Shown here piece by piece: positions 7,242-14,614 of a stretch of 21,495 nt of DNA. The stretch spans positions 1-21,495 of the forward strand of contig JBBQUO010000015.1 of NCBI GenBank assembly GCA_038212375.1. Reading direction: 5' to 3'. The stretch's first letter is position 1, and every line of letters begins with the position of its first letter. The DNA is from JBGTNQ01 sp038212375 (GTDB lineage Bacteria > Patescibacteriota > Minisyncoccia > Phycocordibacterales > Zambryskibacteraceae). The notes below the pieces were generated by a model, which ran no database searches, was not told the origin of the DNA, and saw only the letters and a program-made list of their open reading frames with translations. The translations under genes and the position numbers were made by a program.

Positions 7242-8462
7242 ATGTATACCCAAAAAAAAGCAGCGGCAAAAAAAAGTGGCATCAAAGACGCAGGGTATGT
7301 TCTCCGTGAATTTGAAAAGCCTCTTGAAACAGCACTGTACTTTGGATTTACCCCCGTCAAAACACCCGAAATTAATTCAGACGATCTTGCAAAACTAAAA
7401 GCTCTAAAAGATCCGTACTATAATTCAAACCGCATGCAATCTGAGGCACCGTTCACCTTTGATGCTCTCGAAAAAATTTCTCTCCTTCGTAGTTTTGATG
7501 CATGGGGTTTTGAACAATCGCCTTCTCCAACACTTATTTCGTACAAAAAACCTATTCTTGGCACAACAACCAAAAAGTCTCAAAATTTTACGATGGGGCT
7601 TGAAGTATTTGGCCTTTCTACAAGCTCTGCAGAAGCGCTTATTATTCGTACGATACTTTCTATTCTCGATGATGAAGGATACAAGAATCTTACCGTATAC
7701 ATAAACACGATTGGCGACAAAGATTCTGTTGCAGATTTTGAGCGTATGGTCGGAGGCTTTGTCCGTAAACATATGAACGGCTTCGAAGCTGATATTCGTA
7801 AGATGGCAAAGAACGATATCTTTGATATTCTCCGAAGTACCGATGCAAAGCATGCACCTGTACAAGATCAGGCTCCGAAGTCACTATCGTTCCTTTCAGA
7901 GAACTCACGGACCCATTTTAAAGAAGTGCTCGAACATATAGAGTCATTCGATGTCCCGTATACAATCTGCCACAGACTCATCGGTTCTCCAGCATTTTGT
8001 TCTCAAACAATATTTGAGATTCGGAATGAAGAAGAAGGAAAAAGTGAAACGCTCGCTCACGGATACCGATACTCCAGACTCGCCAAGAAAATTGGAGCAA
8101 AACGCGAAATCTCTGCAATTGGTGCGACTATTTCATTCAAAAAGAAAGATAAAAAAGTGTTATCAAAAGGTATTAGCAAATCACGATTTTATCTTGTTCA
8201 ACTTGGCTTCGGTGCCAAACTCTGCGCCTTACCTCTCATCGAAACATTGCGAAAAGCTCGTATTTCAATCGGTCATTCAATCGCCAAAGACAAACTCGCA
8301 AGTCAACTAGGAAGTGCCGAAAACATGAAGGTGCCATATATCCTCATTATTGGTCAAAAGGAAGCGATAGAGCGTTCTGTAGTAGTCCGTGATGCATCTA
8401 CGAGGGCTCAGGAGACGGTCAGTCTCGATACGTTGGGAGAGTACCTCAAGAAGCTGAAGTAG
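7242..8462 (+). CDS. histidyl-tRNA-synthetase-like protein without catalytic motifs
   Basis: A 406-aa protein with the overall plan of class II HisRS. The centre has GLEVFG, then LTVYINTIGD (HisRS: LRINSLGD) and ENSRTHFKEVLEHIESFDVPY. The C-terminal 90 residues look like the HGTP anticodon-binding domain and end in VRDASTRAQETVSLDTLGEYLKKLK, very close to HisRS ends. The catalytic parts have eroded: the motif 2 region, normally FRxERPQKGRYRQFHQ, reads SYKKPILGTTTKKSQNFTM; the histidine-A motif RGLDYY reads GSPAFC, so the key Arg (Arg259 in E. coli) is gone; GGRYDGL reads HGYRYSRL. It is unlikely to charge tRNA. HisZ is an alternative, but HisZ lacks the anticodon domain. It lies 3 nt after lepB and is probably translationally linked. 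Confidence 0.75.
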   Translation: MYTQKKAAAKKSGIKDAGYVLREFEKPLETALYFGFTPVKTPEINSDDLAKLKALKDPYYNSNRMQSEAPFTFDALEKISLLRSFDAWGFEQSPSPTLISYKKPILGTTTKKSQNFTMGLEVFGLSTSSAEALIIRTILSILDDEGYKNLTVYINTIGDKDSVADFERMVGGFVRKHMNGFEADIRKMAKNDIFDILRSTDAKHAPVQDQAPKSLSFLSENSRTHFKEVLEHIESFDVPYTICHRLIGSPAFCSQTIFEIRNEEEGKSETLAHGYRYSRLAKKIGAKREISAIGATISFKKKDKKVLSKGISKSRFYLVQLGFGAKLCALPLIETLRKARISIGHSIAKDKLASQLGSAENMKVPYILIIGQKEAIERSVVVRDASTRAQETVSLDTLGEYLKKLK

Positions 8463-8464
8463 CT

Positions 8465-8488
8465 AATAGGTTTTAGCTCATAGCTTCC
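8465..8488 (+). repeat. intergenic repeat copy R2
   Basis: AATAGGTTTTAGCTCATAGC continues with TTCC, starting 3 nt after the stop of the HisRS-like gene. It is a member of the six-copy family. Confidence 0.65.
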
Positions 8489-8574
8489 AGAAATGAGCAT
8501 TGGATTATTTACTACACTGCGTTCTCATTGGAAAGCCGTTTTCCCTACTTGATTCCCCTATTAAGCCATGCTAG

Positions 8575-8580
8575 TATTAT
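8575..8580 (+). promoter_or_regulatory. -10 box of a leaderless rpsU message
   Basis: TATTAT (5 of 6) is followed by GGCCCT and then the ATG of rpsU, a 6-nt gap that places the transcript start at the start codon. A TTGATT lies 20 nt upstream, longer than the ideal spacing. Confidence 0.55.
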
Positions 8581-8586
8581 GGCCCT

Positions 8587-8838
8587 ATGATTAATGTACA
8601 AGTAGAGAGGAACCAGAACGAAAATAGTGTGTCTTTGCTTCGCCGTTTTACCAAGCGCGTGCAGGGTTCTGGCGTTTTGCCACGTGTTCGCAGCATTCGA
8701 TACTCTTCAAGAGCTCTCTCTGAGACTGTAAAAAAGAAGCGTGCACTTAAGGCTATACGAGCTCGCGTCTATATTCAGAATCTCATTAAGACTGGCAAGA
8801 TAATCGAAAATGCCCACAAGACCAAAAAGCGACGATAA
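8587..8838 (+). CDS. rpsU: ribosomal protein bS21
   Basis: An 83-aa basic protein. After a short N-terminus it shows SVSLLRRFTKRVQGSGVLPRVR, matching the bS21 pattern of a leading VxLRRFKR segment, a small linker with Gly and a following VR. The remainder is a long basic helix ending in KTKKRR. bS21 sits on the 30S platform near the mRNA exit site and assists initiation. The middle (RYSSRALSETVKKKRALKAIRAR) is more divergent than typical versions. Its last 29 nt overlap the start of ybeY in another frame, which suggests coupled translation of a small-subunit protein with an rRNA-processing factor. The start is supported by the -10 box 6 nt upstream. Confidence 0.85.
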   Translation: MINVQVERNQNENSVSLLRRFTKRVQGSGVLPRVRSIRYSSRALSETVKKKRALKAIRARVYIQNLIKTGKIIENAHKTKKRR

Positions 8839-9217
8839 TCTCAATCTTGAGATACTAAACAAGACAAAAGGCAAGCTCCCAAGCTTGCCTTTTTCTGATA
8901 TCAAAGATGCAGTGCTCGGCAAGCACTACAACCTTTCACTCGTATTTGTTGGCGACACTACTTCACGAAAACTAAACCGCGCATACCGCAACAAAGACAA
9001 GCCGACTAATGTACTTTCATTCGCACTTTCAAAAGACGAAGGTGAAATGTTTATCAACCTCAAAAAAGCAAGATCAGAACTCGCTCTCTTCGACGAAAAG
9101 TTTCCAAACTTTATCGGTTTTTTGTTTATCCACGGATTACTGCATTTGAAAGGACTCGATCATGGGAGTACAATGGAACGTGAAGAACTCAAATTCAGAA
9201 AAAAGTTTCAAATCTAG
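8810..9217 (+). CDS. ybeY: endoribonuclease YbeY (rRNA maturation factor)
   Basis: YbeY is a zinc-dependent endoribonuclease involved in 16S rRNA 3'-end maturation and ribosome quality control. At 135 aa it is a little shorter than usual. It carries LNRAYRNKDKPTNVLSF, the typical L-N-x-x-Y-R-x-x-D-x-x-T-[DN]-V-L-S-F motif, and HGLLHLKGLDHG, the H-x3-H-x5-H zinc motif. The ATG at 8810 overlaps rpsU by 29 nt; no later in-frame ATG would preserve the fold, so the overlap seems real. The C-terminus ends soon after the metal motif. Confidence 0.93.
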   Translation: MPTRPKSDDNLNLEILNKTKGKLPSLPFSDIKDAVLGKHYNLSLVFVGDTTSRKLNRAYRNKDKPTNVLSFALSKDEGEMFINLKKARSELALFDEKFPNFIGFLFIHGLLHLKGLDHGSTMEREELKFRKKFQI

Positions 9218-9313
9218 TGTTCTGAATTTTATTGGATCAAGAATCTTGAATTATGAATCAAGAATATTCTTTTTTCATACTTTATTATTCCTCATTCATT
9301 ATTCATTTTTCCC

Positions 9314-10504
9314 ATGTCCCGAAACATCACTGTCGGAATTGATATAGGTACATACCAAATCAAGGTTGTTGTCGCTGAACTTGGCGAGGAACCTAATGCT
9401 TCTCATCCGAAAGTTCTCGGTACTGGTTTTGCTGAGTCCAAGGGACTCCGGCATGGATATATTGTAAATTCAGCAGAGGTAGAGCGTGCACTCCGCACAT
9501 CGCTCGCACAAGCAGAAAGTGCTTCTGGCGTGCAGATCAAGCGCGCATACGTTTCGGTAGGTGGTATCGGACTATCGAGCGCAGTCGCGAATGGATCTGT
9601 CGTCATAACCCGTGCCGATGCCGAAATCACCGAACTAGATACGAATAAAGCTATGGATCTGGCACGAGAGGCAATACCTCCCGCACTCTCTCAGAATCGT
9701 AGAATCATTTATGACATACCCGTAAAGTACCGACTCGATGGAAGAGATGTACTTGGCAATCACCCAATCGGAATGAAGGGCAACAAGCTTGAAGTAAAAG
9801 CACTATTTATCACGTCACTTGAAAGACACCTCAAAGATCTTATTGATGCTATAGAAAATGCTGGCGTTGAGGTTATTGATATTGTTGCCTCACCTATTGC
9901 GGCAAGTTTTGTAACACTTACGAAAGCGCAAAAAATTGCGGGGTGCGTTCTTGCAAATATTGGAGCTGAAACACTTTCTATTGTTGTCTTTGAAAATAAT
10001 ATCCCGATCTCGCTTGAAGTCTTCCAGATCGGCTCAATGGACATAACGAATGACATCGCACTTGGCCTTAGGGTTACTCTCGAGGAAGCAGAGTCAATAA
10101 AGCTTGGTGGTATCACTCGAACTGAATACTCGAAAAAGAAGTTTGATGAAATTGTTAGTGCTCGCCTTTCCGATATGTTCGAGCTCATTGAAACTCACTT
10201 GAAAAAAATCGGTAAAAACGGCCTTCTCCCTGCAGGTATTATTATGACCGGAGGCGGCTCATCACTAAACCTCGTAGAAGATTTTGCAAAAGTCGCCCTC
10301 AAACTCCCCTCTCGTATCGCTAATCTGAATTTTCCTGATCGAGAAAAAGGAAAGGTAAAAGATGCATTCTTTGCTGTAGCACTGGGACTCTGTATCCTGG
10401 GTGCAAGCCAAGGTGAAAGTAATTCGAGAGGTGTCATCAGTATCAAAACACCAATCAATATCTGGAATAAAATCCGTGCTTTTTTTGGCCCGTTTCTCCC
10501 ATAA
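9314..10504 (+). CDS. ftsA: cell division protein FtsA
   Basis: An actin-like ATPase that tethers FtsZ filaments to the membrane. The 396 residues begin with VGIDIGTYQIKVVVAE, the phosphate-1 motif of the actin fold, followed by the SHS2 insertion with GLRHGYIVN and AYVSVGG. Later come phosphate-2 (VLANIGAETLSIVVFENN) and the adenosine motif (GIIMTGGGSSLNLVEDFA). The last residues, INIWNKIRAFFGPFLP, look like the amphipathic membrane-targeting helix. It precedes an unknown gene and ftsZ on the same strand. The 96 nt upstream are AT-rich and hold short inverted and direct repeats of TCAAGAAT but no clear promoter. Confidence 0.95.
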   Translation: MSRNITVGIDIGTYQIKVVVAELGEEPNASHPKVLGTGFAESKGLRHGYIVNSAEVERALRTSLAQAESASGVQIKRAYVSVGGIGLSSAVANGSVVITRADAEITELDTNKAMDLAREAIPPALSQNRRIIYDIPVKYRLDGRDVLGNHPIGMKGNKLEVKALFITSLERHLKDLIDAIENAGVEVIDIVASPIAASFVTLTKAQKIAGCVLANIGAETLSIVVFENNIPISLEVFQIGSMDITNDIALGLRVTLEEAESIKLGGITRTEYSKKKFDEIVSARLSDMFELIETHLKKIGKNGLLPAGIIMTGGGSSLNLVEDFAKVALKLPSRIANLNFPDREKGKVKDAFFAVALGLCILGASQGESNSRGVISIKTPINIWNKIRAFFGPFLP

Positions 10505-10547
10505 CGCTGTGATACACTGTGCGTACATTAACAGTTAAAAATTTTCT

Positions 10548-11018
10548 ATGGAAAAAATGCCGTTCCACCAGTACGAACAACAAGAAGATGGCGGTCACTG
10601 GAATAGTAGCCAAGGGAAGCTCAAAAAAATCTTGGATAAAACACGGAATGATATCGCAGAAAGTGGAGTGGAGAACAAAGAGCTCGTTGAACGTGGAGTT
10701 AACGCTCTCTACTATTGGCGAAATAAGAACTTCGAAATGAATACTGAGATTGGTGAATATAAAAACCACCTTGAAAGTCTCACTGTTGCGAGGCAACTTG
10801 CTGAAATGAGAGTACATGCAGGACTTCCGGTAGATGCTAACCTTTCTGCATTTATAGAAGATTACGAAAAAGATGAGGAACATATAAAAAGCGTTATCGA
10901 TTCAAAAAAATCATCAATCGAATCGAACGAAAAATCTATGGAGGTGGGGGCAAAAGATCCTCGAATTATGCTCAAAATTGAGGAGGACGCACACCTGGAG
11001 GACAGTAAGAGGGTTTAG
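10548..11018 (+). CDS. unknown helical protein encoded between ftsA and ftsZ
   Basis: A 156-aa, highly charged protein that I do not recognise. It has no signal peptide or membrane segment. Most of it looks alpha-helical, with coiled-coil-like heptads at about residues 60-85 (NKNFEMNTEIGEYKNHLESL) and 105-135 (IEDYEKDEEHIKSVIDSKKS). The centre contains ARQLAEMRVHAGLPVDANLS. Its place in the ftsA-ftsZ interval suggests, but does not show, a link to division; positions like this are held by regulators or scaffold proteins in other bacteria. Starts at 10548 and 10557 are both possible; no Shine-Dalgarno site is seen. Confidence 0.7.
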   Translation: MEKMPFHQYEQQEDGGHWNSSQGKLKKILDKTRNDIAESGVENKELVERGVNALYYWRNKNFEMNTEIGEYKNHLESLTVARQLAEMRVHAGLPVDANLSAFIEDYEKDEEHIKSVIDSKKSSIESNEKSMEVGAKDPRIMLKIEEDAHLEDSKRV

Positions 11019-11170
11019 AGACTATATAGAGCAATGAAAGATAATCACCGTCAAGGTATTTTCTTTTTATACTGCTCTGGTACTATGTGTTTATCAAGAA
11101 ATAGGATCTTACAACCTTGGAGGTTACTCTTTCTCACTTATCAAACACTGTAAATACCAAATACCTGACC

Positions 11171-12388
11171 ATGCCACAAATCAAACCAGACGTAGAAGCA
11201 TTCGCTCGAATCAAGGTCATCGGTGTTGGTGGATCTGGTAATAATGCGATCAACCACATGATCAACTCCAAAGTACACGGAGTAGACTTCATTTCGGTTA
11301 ATACTGATGCGCAAGATTTGCATCACTCACTCGCAAAGAAGAAAATTCACATCGGTAAAAACCTTACTCGTGGACTCGGTACTGGTATGAATCCTGATCT
11401 CGGGCGTCGTGCAGCAGAAGAGACGAAAGAAGAAATCCAAGAAGCGATCAAAGGTGCTGATATGGTCTTCATTGCATGTGGTATGGGAGGAGGTACTGGC
11501 ACAGGAGCCGCTCCAGCAGTTGCGCGAGTAGCCCGCGAAGCAGGATGTCTGACCGTTGCTGTCGTCTCAAAGCCGTTTTTCTTTGAAGGTTTGCAGCGAA
11601 TGCGTATCGCAGAGCAAGGTATCGAGGAGCTCAAACAATCTGTTGACGCTATCATCATCATCCCAAACGATCGCCTTCTTGCGACTGTAGACAAGGATAC
11701 GACCGCAAAGAACGCCTTTGCTATGTGTGACGATATCCTCCGTCGTGCTGTAGAGGGTATCTCAGACCTTGTAACGACCCCAGGGCTCATTAATATCGAC
11801 TTTGCCGATGTTCGTGCAGTCATGGAAAATGCAGGCCCAGCTCTCATGGGTATTGGGTATAGTAGTGGTGAAAAACGAGCTGAAGAAGCTGCCCGTTCTG
11901 CCATCAATTCTCCACTTCTTGAAGTCTCTGTTGCGGGTGCAAAGGGAGTGCTCTTCTCAATCGCAGGTGGTGATGACCTTACAATGTTTGAAATCCAAGA
12001 TGCTGCAAAGATCATTACTGAGTCTGTCGATCCAAATGCAAAAATTATCTTCGGTACTGTCCGCGACGAAAGACTCAAAAAAGGCGAACTCAAGATTACC
12101 GTTATTGCATCTGGATTCCCAGAAGTACTTACTAAGAAAACGCTCTTCCAACAAGATCCATCGAATCCAAGTGCAGATGATAAGAAGGGAAAGATTTATA
12201 ACAGTGTCCCCGTATTCGGTGGCGCTCCAAAAGAAAAAGAAATGCCTCGTGAGGAGCAACGTCCTTCTGCTCCAATAACCATGGAAGCACCCACTATGAA
12301 TCCCGCACCATCTGCAAAGCCAAAAGAAGATGATGAAGATGACTGGGGCGCAGTTCCAGCTTTTCTCCGCCGTTCGAAACTCAAATAG
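11171..12388 (+). CDS. ftsZ: cell division protein FtsZ
   Basis: The tubulin-like GTPase that forms the division ring. From the ATG at 11171 it is 405 aa. Motifs: IKVIGVGGSGNNAINHM at the N-terminus, the tubulin signature GMGGGTGTGAAP, and the T7 loop NIDFADVRAVM, whose Asp completes GTP hydrolysis across the dimer. After the core comes a Pro- and Glu-rich linker of about 60 residues, then VPAFLRRSKLK, the conserved C-terminal peptide that binds FtsA. An in-frame TTG at 11117 could add 18 residues, but they do not look like FtsZ. A Shine-Dalgarno-like GGAGGT at 11118-11123 is 47 nt too far upstream to serve the ATG. The gene is followed by a terminator and a repeat pair. Confidence 0.96.
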   Translation: MPQIKPDVEAFARIKVIGVGGSGNNAINHMINSKVHGVDFISVNTDAQDLHHSLAKKKIHIGKNLTRGLGTGMNPDLGRRAAEETKEEIQEAIKGADMVFIACGMGGGTGTGAAPAVARVAREAGCLTVAVVSKPFFFEGLQRMRIAEQGIEELKQSVDAIIIIPNDRLLATVDKDTTAKNAFAMCDDILRRAVEGISDLVTTPGLINIDFADVRAVMENAGPALMGIGYSSGEKRAEEAARSAINSPLLEVSVAGAKGVLFSIAGGDDLTMFEIQDAAKIITESVDPNAKIIFGTVRDERLKKGELKITVIASGFPEVLTKKTLFQQDPSNPSADDKKGKIYNSVPVFGGAPKEKEMPREEQRPSAPITMEAPTMNPAPSAKPKEDDEDDWGAVPAFLRRSKLK

Positions 12389-12390
12389 CG

Positions 12391-12417
12391 CATAGGTTTT
12401 ATGCTTACAGCTGATAG
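12391..12417 (+). repeat. intergenic repeat copy R3
   Basis: Starts 2 nt after the ftsZ stop. It reads ATAGGTTTTA, then an insertion of 7 bases, then AGCTGATAG. The same sequence without the insertion occurs inverted at R4 (12491-12527), so R3 and R4 bracket the terminator as a split inverted repeat. Confidence 0.65.
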
Positions 12418-12420
12418 TGT

Positions 12421-12444
12421 AAACACCCAATTTATGGGTGTTTT
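12421..12444 (+). terminator. terminator after ftsZ
   Basis: AAACACCCA pairs with TGGGTGTTT around ATTTA, a 9-bp stem ending in TTTT. Confidence 0.8.
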
Positions 12445-12490
12445 GCGTAATGATTTTTTTCTGTTACCCTTATATAACATTATCCAATAA

Positions 12491-12527
12491 AAGCTCGTAC
12501 CTAAAAGCTATCAGCTAAAACCTATTT
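12491..12527 (-). repeat. intergenic repeat copy R4 (inverted)
   Basis: On the minus strand it reads AATAGGTTTTAGCTGATAGC followed by TTTTAGG. It lies directly before trxB and in opposite orientation to R3. Confidence 0.65.
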
Positions 12528-12529
12528 TT

Positions 12530-13453
12530 ATGATCTACGACTTAGCAATTCTCGGAGGAGGGCCAGCGGGGGTAGCAGCAGGAGTGTACGCCTCACGCAA
12601 GCGTCTCAAGACGGTATTTATCACGAGCGAATGGGGCGGCCAAAGTAATGTGTCTGAAGGTATCCAAAACTGGATAGGGACTGTGAATCTTTCAGGAGCT
12701 CAGCTCGCACTAGACCTCGAAAAACATCTTCGTGCCTATGCAGAAGACGTGGTAGATATTCATGCAGGAGAATATATCAAAGCTGTTTCTAAGAATGAAA
12801 CGGGTACCTTTTCGGTGACTACCGACAAAGGTTCATACGAAGTAAAAGCCGTACTTGTATCGACCGGAAGTCATCGTCGCAAGCTCGATATTCCAGGTGC
12901 TGTAGAATTTGAAAACAAAGGGATTACTTACTGCGCATCATGTGATGGACCGCTCTTTAGTGGACAGGATGTTGTAGTCATCGGTGGAGGAAATGCAGGA
13001 TTTGAAACTGCAGCACAGCTATCTGCGTACTGTAAAAGTGTTACCATCATGACTCATGGACCATTCCGTGCAGATCCCGTAACGATTGAAAAAGTCCTCG
13101 CGCATAGCAATGTAAAAGGACTTGAGATGGCAACCCCTGTCGAGATCAAGGGCGATAAGTTTGTGACTTCTCTCGTGTACAGCCATGACGGAGGCGGATC
13201 AAATACTGAGATTCCTACTACCGGTATTTTTGTTGAAATTGGACTTCTCCCCTCTACTGAATTTGTAAAAGATGTAATAACGCTCAACAAATACAACCAG
13301 ATTCCTATTGATCCACGCACACAAGCAACCACTACATCAGGAATCTGGGCTGCGGGAGACGTCACGGATACTCTCTATCATCAAAATAATATTGCTACTG
13401 GTGACGCAGTAAGAGCTCTTGAGGATATTTATGTGCATTTGCATACGAAGTAG
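12530..13453 (+). CDS. trxB: thioredoxin-reductase-like flavoprotein
   Basis: A 307-aa FAD-dependent disulfide reductase. The N-terminal FAD motif GGGPAGVAAGVYASR, the redox pair in TYCASCDGPLF (C-x-x-C), the second Rossmann motif VVVIGGGNAGFETA and the C-terminal FAD motif GIWAAGDVTD are all in the expected order. The NADPH-selecting HRRxxxR segment that follows the second Rossmann motif in classical enzymes is missing: the place reads THGPFRAD. The electron donor may therefore differ (NADH, ferredoxin or another), and assignment as a true thioredoxin reductase is not certain. No thioredoxin gene lies nearby. It is preceded by repeat R4 and closed by a strong bidirectional terminator shared with the converging CAP gene. 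Confidence 0.88.
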   Translation: MIYDLAILGGGPAGVAAGVYASRKRLKTVFITSEWGGQSNVSEGIQNWIGTVNLSGAQLALDLEKHLRAYAEDVVDIHAGEYIKAVSKNETGTFSVTTDKGSYEVKAVLVSTGSHRRKLDIPGAVEFENKGITYCASCDGPLFSGQDVVVIGGGNAGFETAAQLSAYCKSVTIMTHGPFRADPVTIEKVLAHSNVKGLEMATPVEIKGDKFVTSLVYSHDGGGSNTEIPTTGIFVEIGLLPSTEFVKDVITLNKYNQIPIDPRTQATTTSGIWAAGDVTDTLYHQNNIATGDAVRALEDIYVHLHTK

Positions 13454-13460
13454 AGAAACT

Positions 13461-13487
13461 TATAGGTGTTAGCTTTTAGCTTTCAAA
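13461..13487 (+). repeat. intergenic repeat copy R5
   Basis: TATAGGTGTTAGCTTTTAGC followed by TTTCAAA, 7 nt after the trxB stop. Nearly identical to R1. Together with R6 it forms an outer inverted repeat around the terminator. Confidence 0.7.
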
Positions 13488-13532
13488 CACATAAAAAACA
13501 CTTGAAACCTTGTTTCAAGTGTTTTTTATGTG
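13488..13532. terminator. bidirectional terminator between trxB and the CAP gene
   Basis: A perfect 21-bp stem with a 3-nt loop (CTT). Each arm contains six consecutive A or T, so both convergent transcripts would end in a T-run. Confidence 0.9.
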
Positions 13533-13535
13533 AAC

Positions 13536-13563
13536 TAGCAACTACACGCTATTACCTATAAGC
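13536..13563 (-). repeat. intergenic repeat copy R6 (inverted)
   Basis: On the minus strand it reads AGCTTATAGGTAATAGC. CTTATAGGTGTTAGC at R5 and the partner here match at 13 of 15 positions as an inverted repeat enclosing the terminator. It is the most diverged copy. Confidence 0.5.
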
Positions 13564-14576
13564 TAGGTGACTATCACCTGTCCGAAAAGCACTGTCTGAT
13601 AAAGATAAAAGAGTATCAAAATGAGGAACAAAAGAAGCATTCCAGCAATTACATTTTTTGGATGCTGCCTGTTGACTTCAACACCAATGCAAAGTGCGAG
13701 AGCGAGGACAAGAACAGCAGCAAGTGCAAGATATAAATTTCCAAAAGATTTTGGCTCAGTCGCAAGTGTAGCGACTCTATTTGTTTTCTCAGGTGCTGAT
13801 GATGGCGCACTGTCACTGATAAGTTCCGGATTTTGTGTATTTTGTACTGCTACAAACGTAGTCGACTCAGCAAGAACTCTTGGAGCTTGGACTTCTTCAC
13901 CAAGCACTGAGGTAGTGGTAGGAGTAGAAGTAGAAGTTCCTGATAAAGCGGTTTGTGTTGAGGTTGCCACGGTAAGTTTTGGTACTTTCTTTGGAGCTAT
14001 TTTTACCACTTGGGCACTCGACATCGGTCTCCCGAACTCTTGGGCAACAAAAATGGTAGGTCTGCCATTATAAAAACCATTTGCAGTAGCGATGCCGACT
14101 TCAGTAAATTTGCCACTAAGTAGGTTTGCACGATGAGCGGGAGAATTCATCCATGCAGTATCTACTTCTGCAGAATCTGAAAAGTTTACTGCCAAGTTTT
14201 CTCCTGCGTATGCGTAGTTGTATCCACTCTCTTTAAACCAAACCCAAAACTGTTTTCCATCTGGATTTGTATGTGCAAAATAACTCTTTGTCGCCATATC
14301 GTTTGCTTTTGCTTGCGCGATAGCTTCGAGAGTTGGACTGACGGTAAGCGTCGCGAGTTGATTGTCGGTTCGATTTTGGTTTGCGAGATCAACTAGTACT
14401 TGTGGGAAGACTGCGCTTAAAAATGATGTGGTGTGAAATACCAATGTTTGAAACGCTCCTAATGCAAAAATTGCTACTGCAAATGCCGTAATAAAGGCGA
14501 GACCTGTCTTGCGAAGCAAGTGAGGTTTGTATTCGTTGTCTTCGTTTGGTATCAGATATTTTCTCACGAATTTCAT
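13563..14576 (-). CDS. CAP-domain (SCP/YkwD-like) membrane protein
   Basis: A 337-aa protein with an N-terminal membrane helix (about residues 26-48), an extracytoplasmic CAP domain (about residues 60-180), a Ser/Thr/Pro-rich linker, and two hydrophobic segments near the C-terminus (about 280-300 and 312-335). The CAP pocket residues are visible: SYFAHTNPDG, YAGENLAVNF and AWMNSPAHRANLL, giving the His/Glu/His set. CAP proteins occur widely in secreted bacterial proteins; their biochemical role is mostly unknown. It is last in a minus-strand surface cluster with sortase and a second CAP gene. The start is well supported: TTGAAA-17 nt-TATATA ends 6 nt before the ATG, so the mRNA is probably leaderless. 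Confidence 0.88.
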   Translation of the reverse strand: MKFVRKYLIPNEDNEYKPHLLRKTGLAFITAFAVAIFALGAFQTLVFHTTSFLSAVFPQVLVDLANQNRTDNQLATLTVSPTLEAIAQAKANDMATKSYFAHTNPDGKQFWVWFKESGYNYAYAGENLAVNFSDSAEVDTAWMNSPAHRANLLSGKFTEVGIATANGFYNGRPTIFVAQEFGRPMSSAQVVKIAPKKVPKLTVATSTQTALSGTSTSTPTTTSVLGEEVQAPRVLAESTTFVAVQNTQNPELISDSAPSSAPEKTNRVATLATEPKSFGNLYLALAAVLVLALALCIGVEVNRQHPKNVIAGMLLLFLILILFYLYQTVLFGQVIVT

Positions 14577-14582
14577 ATATTA

Positions 14583-14611
14583 TATATAACACACTTTTAT
14601 AGTTTTTTCAA
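14583..14611 (-). promoter_or_regulatory. promoter of the CAP gene, leaderless
   Basis: TTGAAA (14606-14611) and TATATA (14583-14588) on the minus strand with 17-nt spacing. The -10 ends 6 nt before the ATG. It sits entirely in the 38-nt gap after the sortase gene. Confidence 0.65.
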
Positions 14612-14614
14612 GTA

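Noticed and set aside
13461..13563. Complete transposon or insertion sequence between trxB and the CAP gene
   Set aside because: The nested inverted repeats hold only a terminator and no transposase. They are better described as a repeat pair around a terminator.
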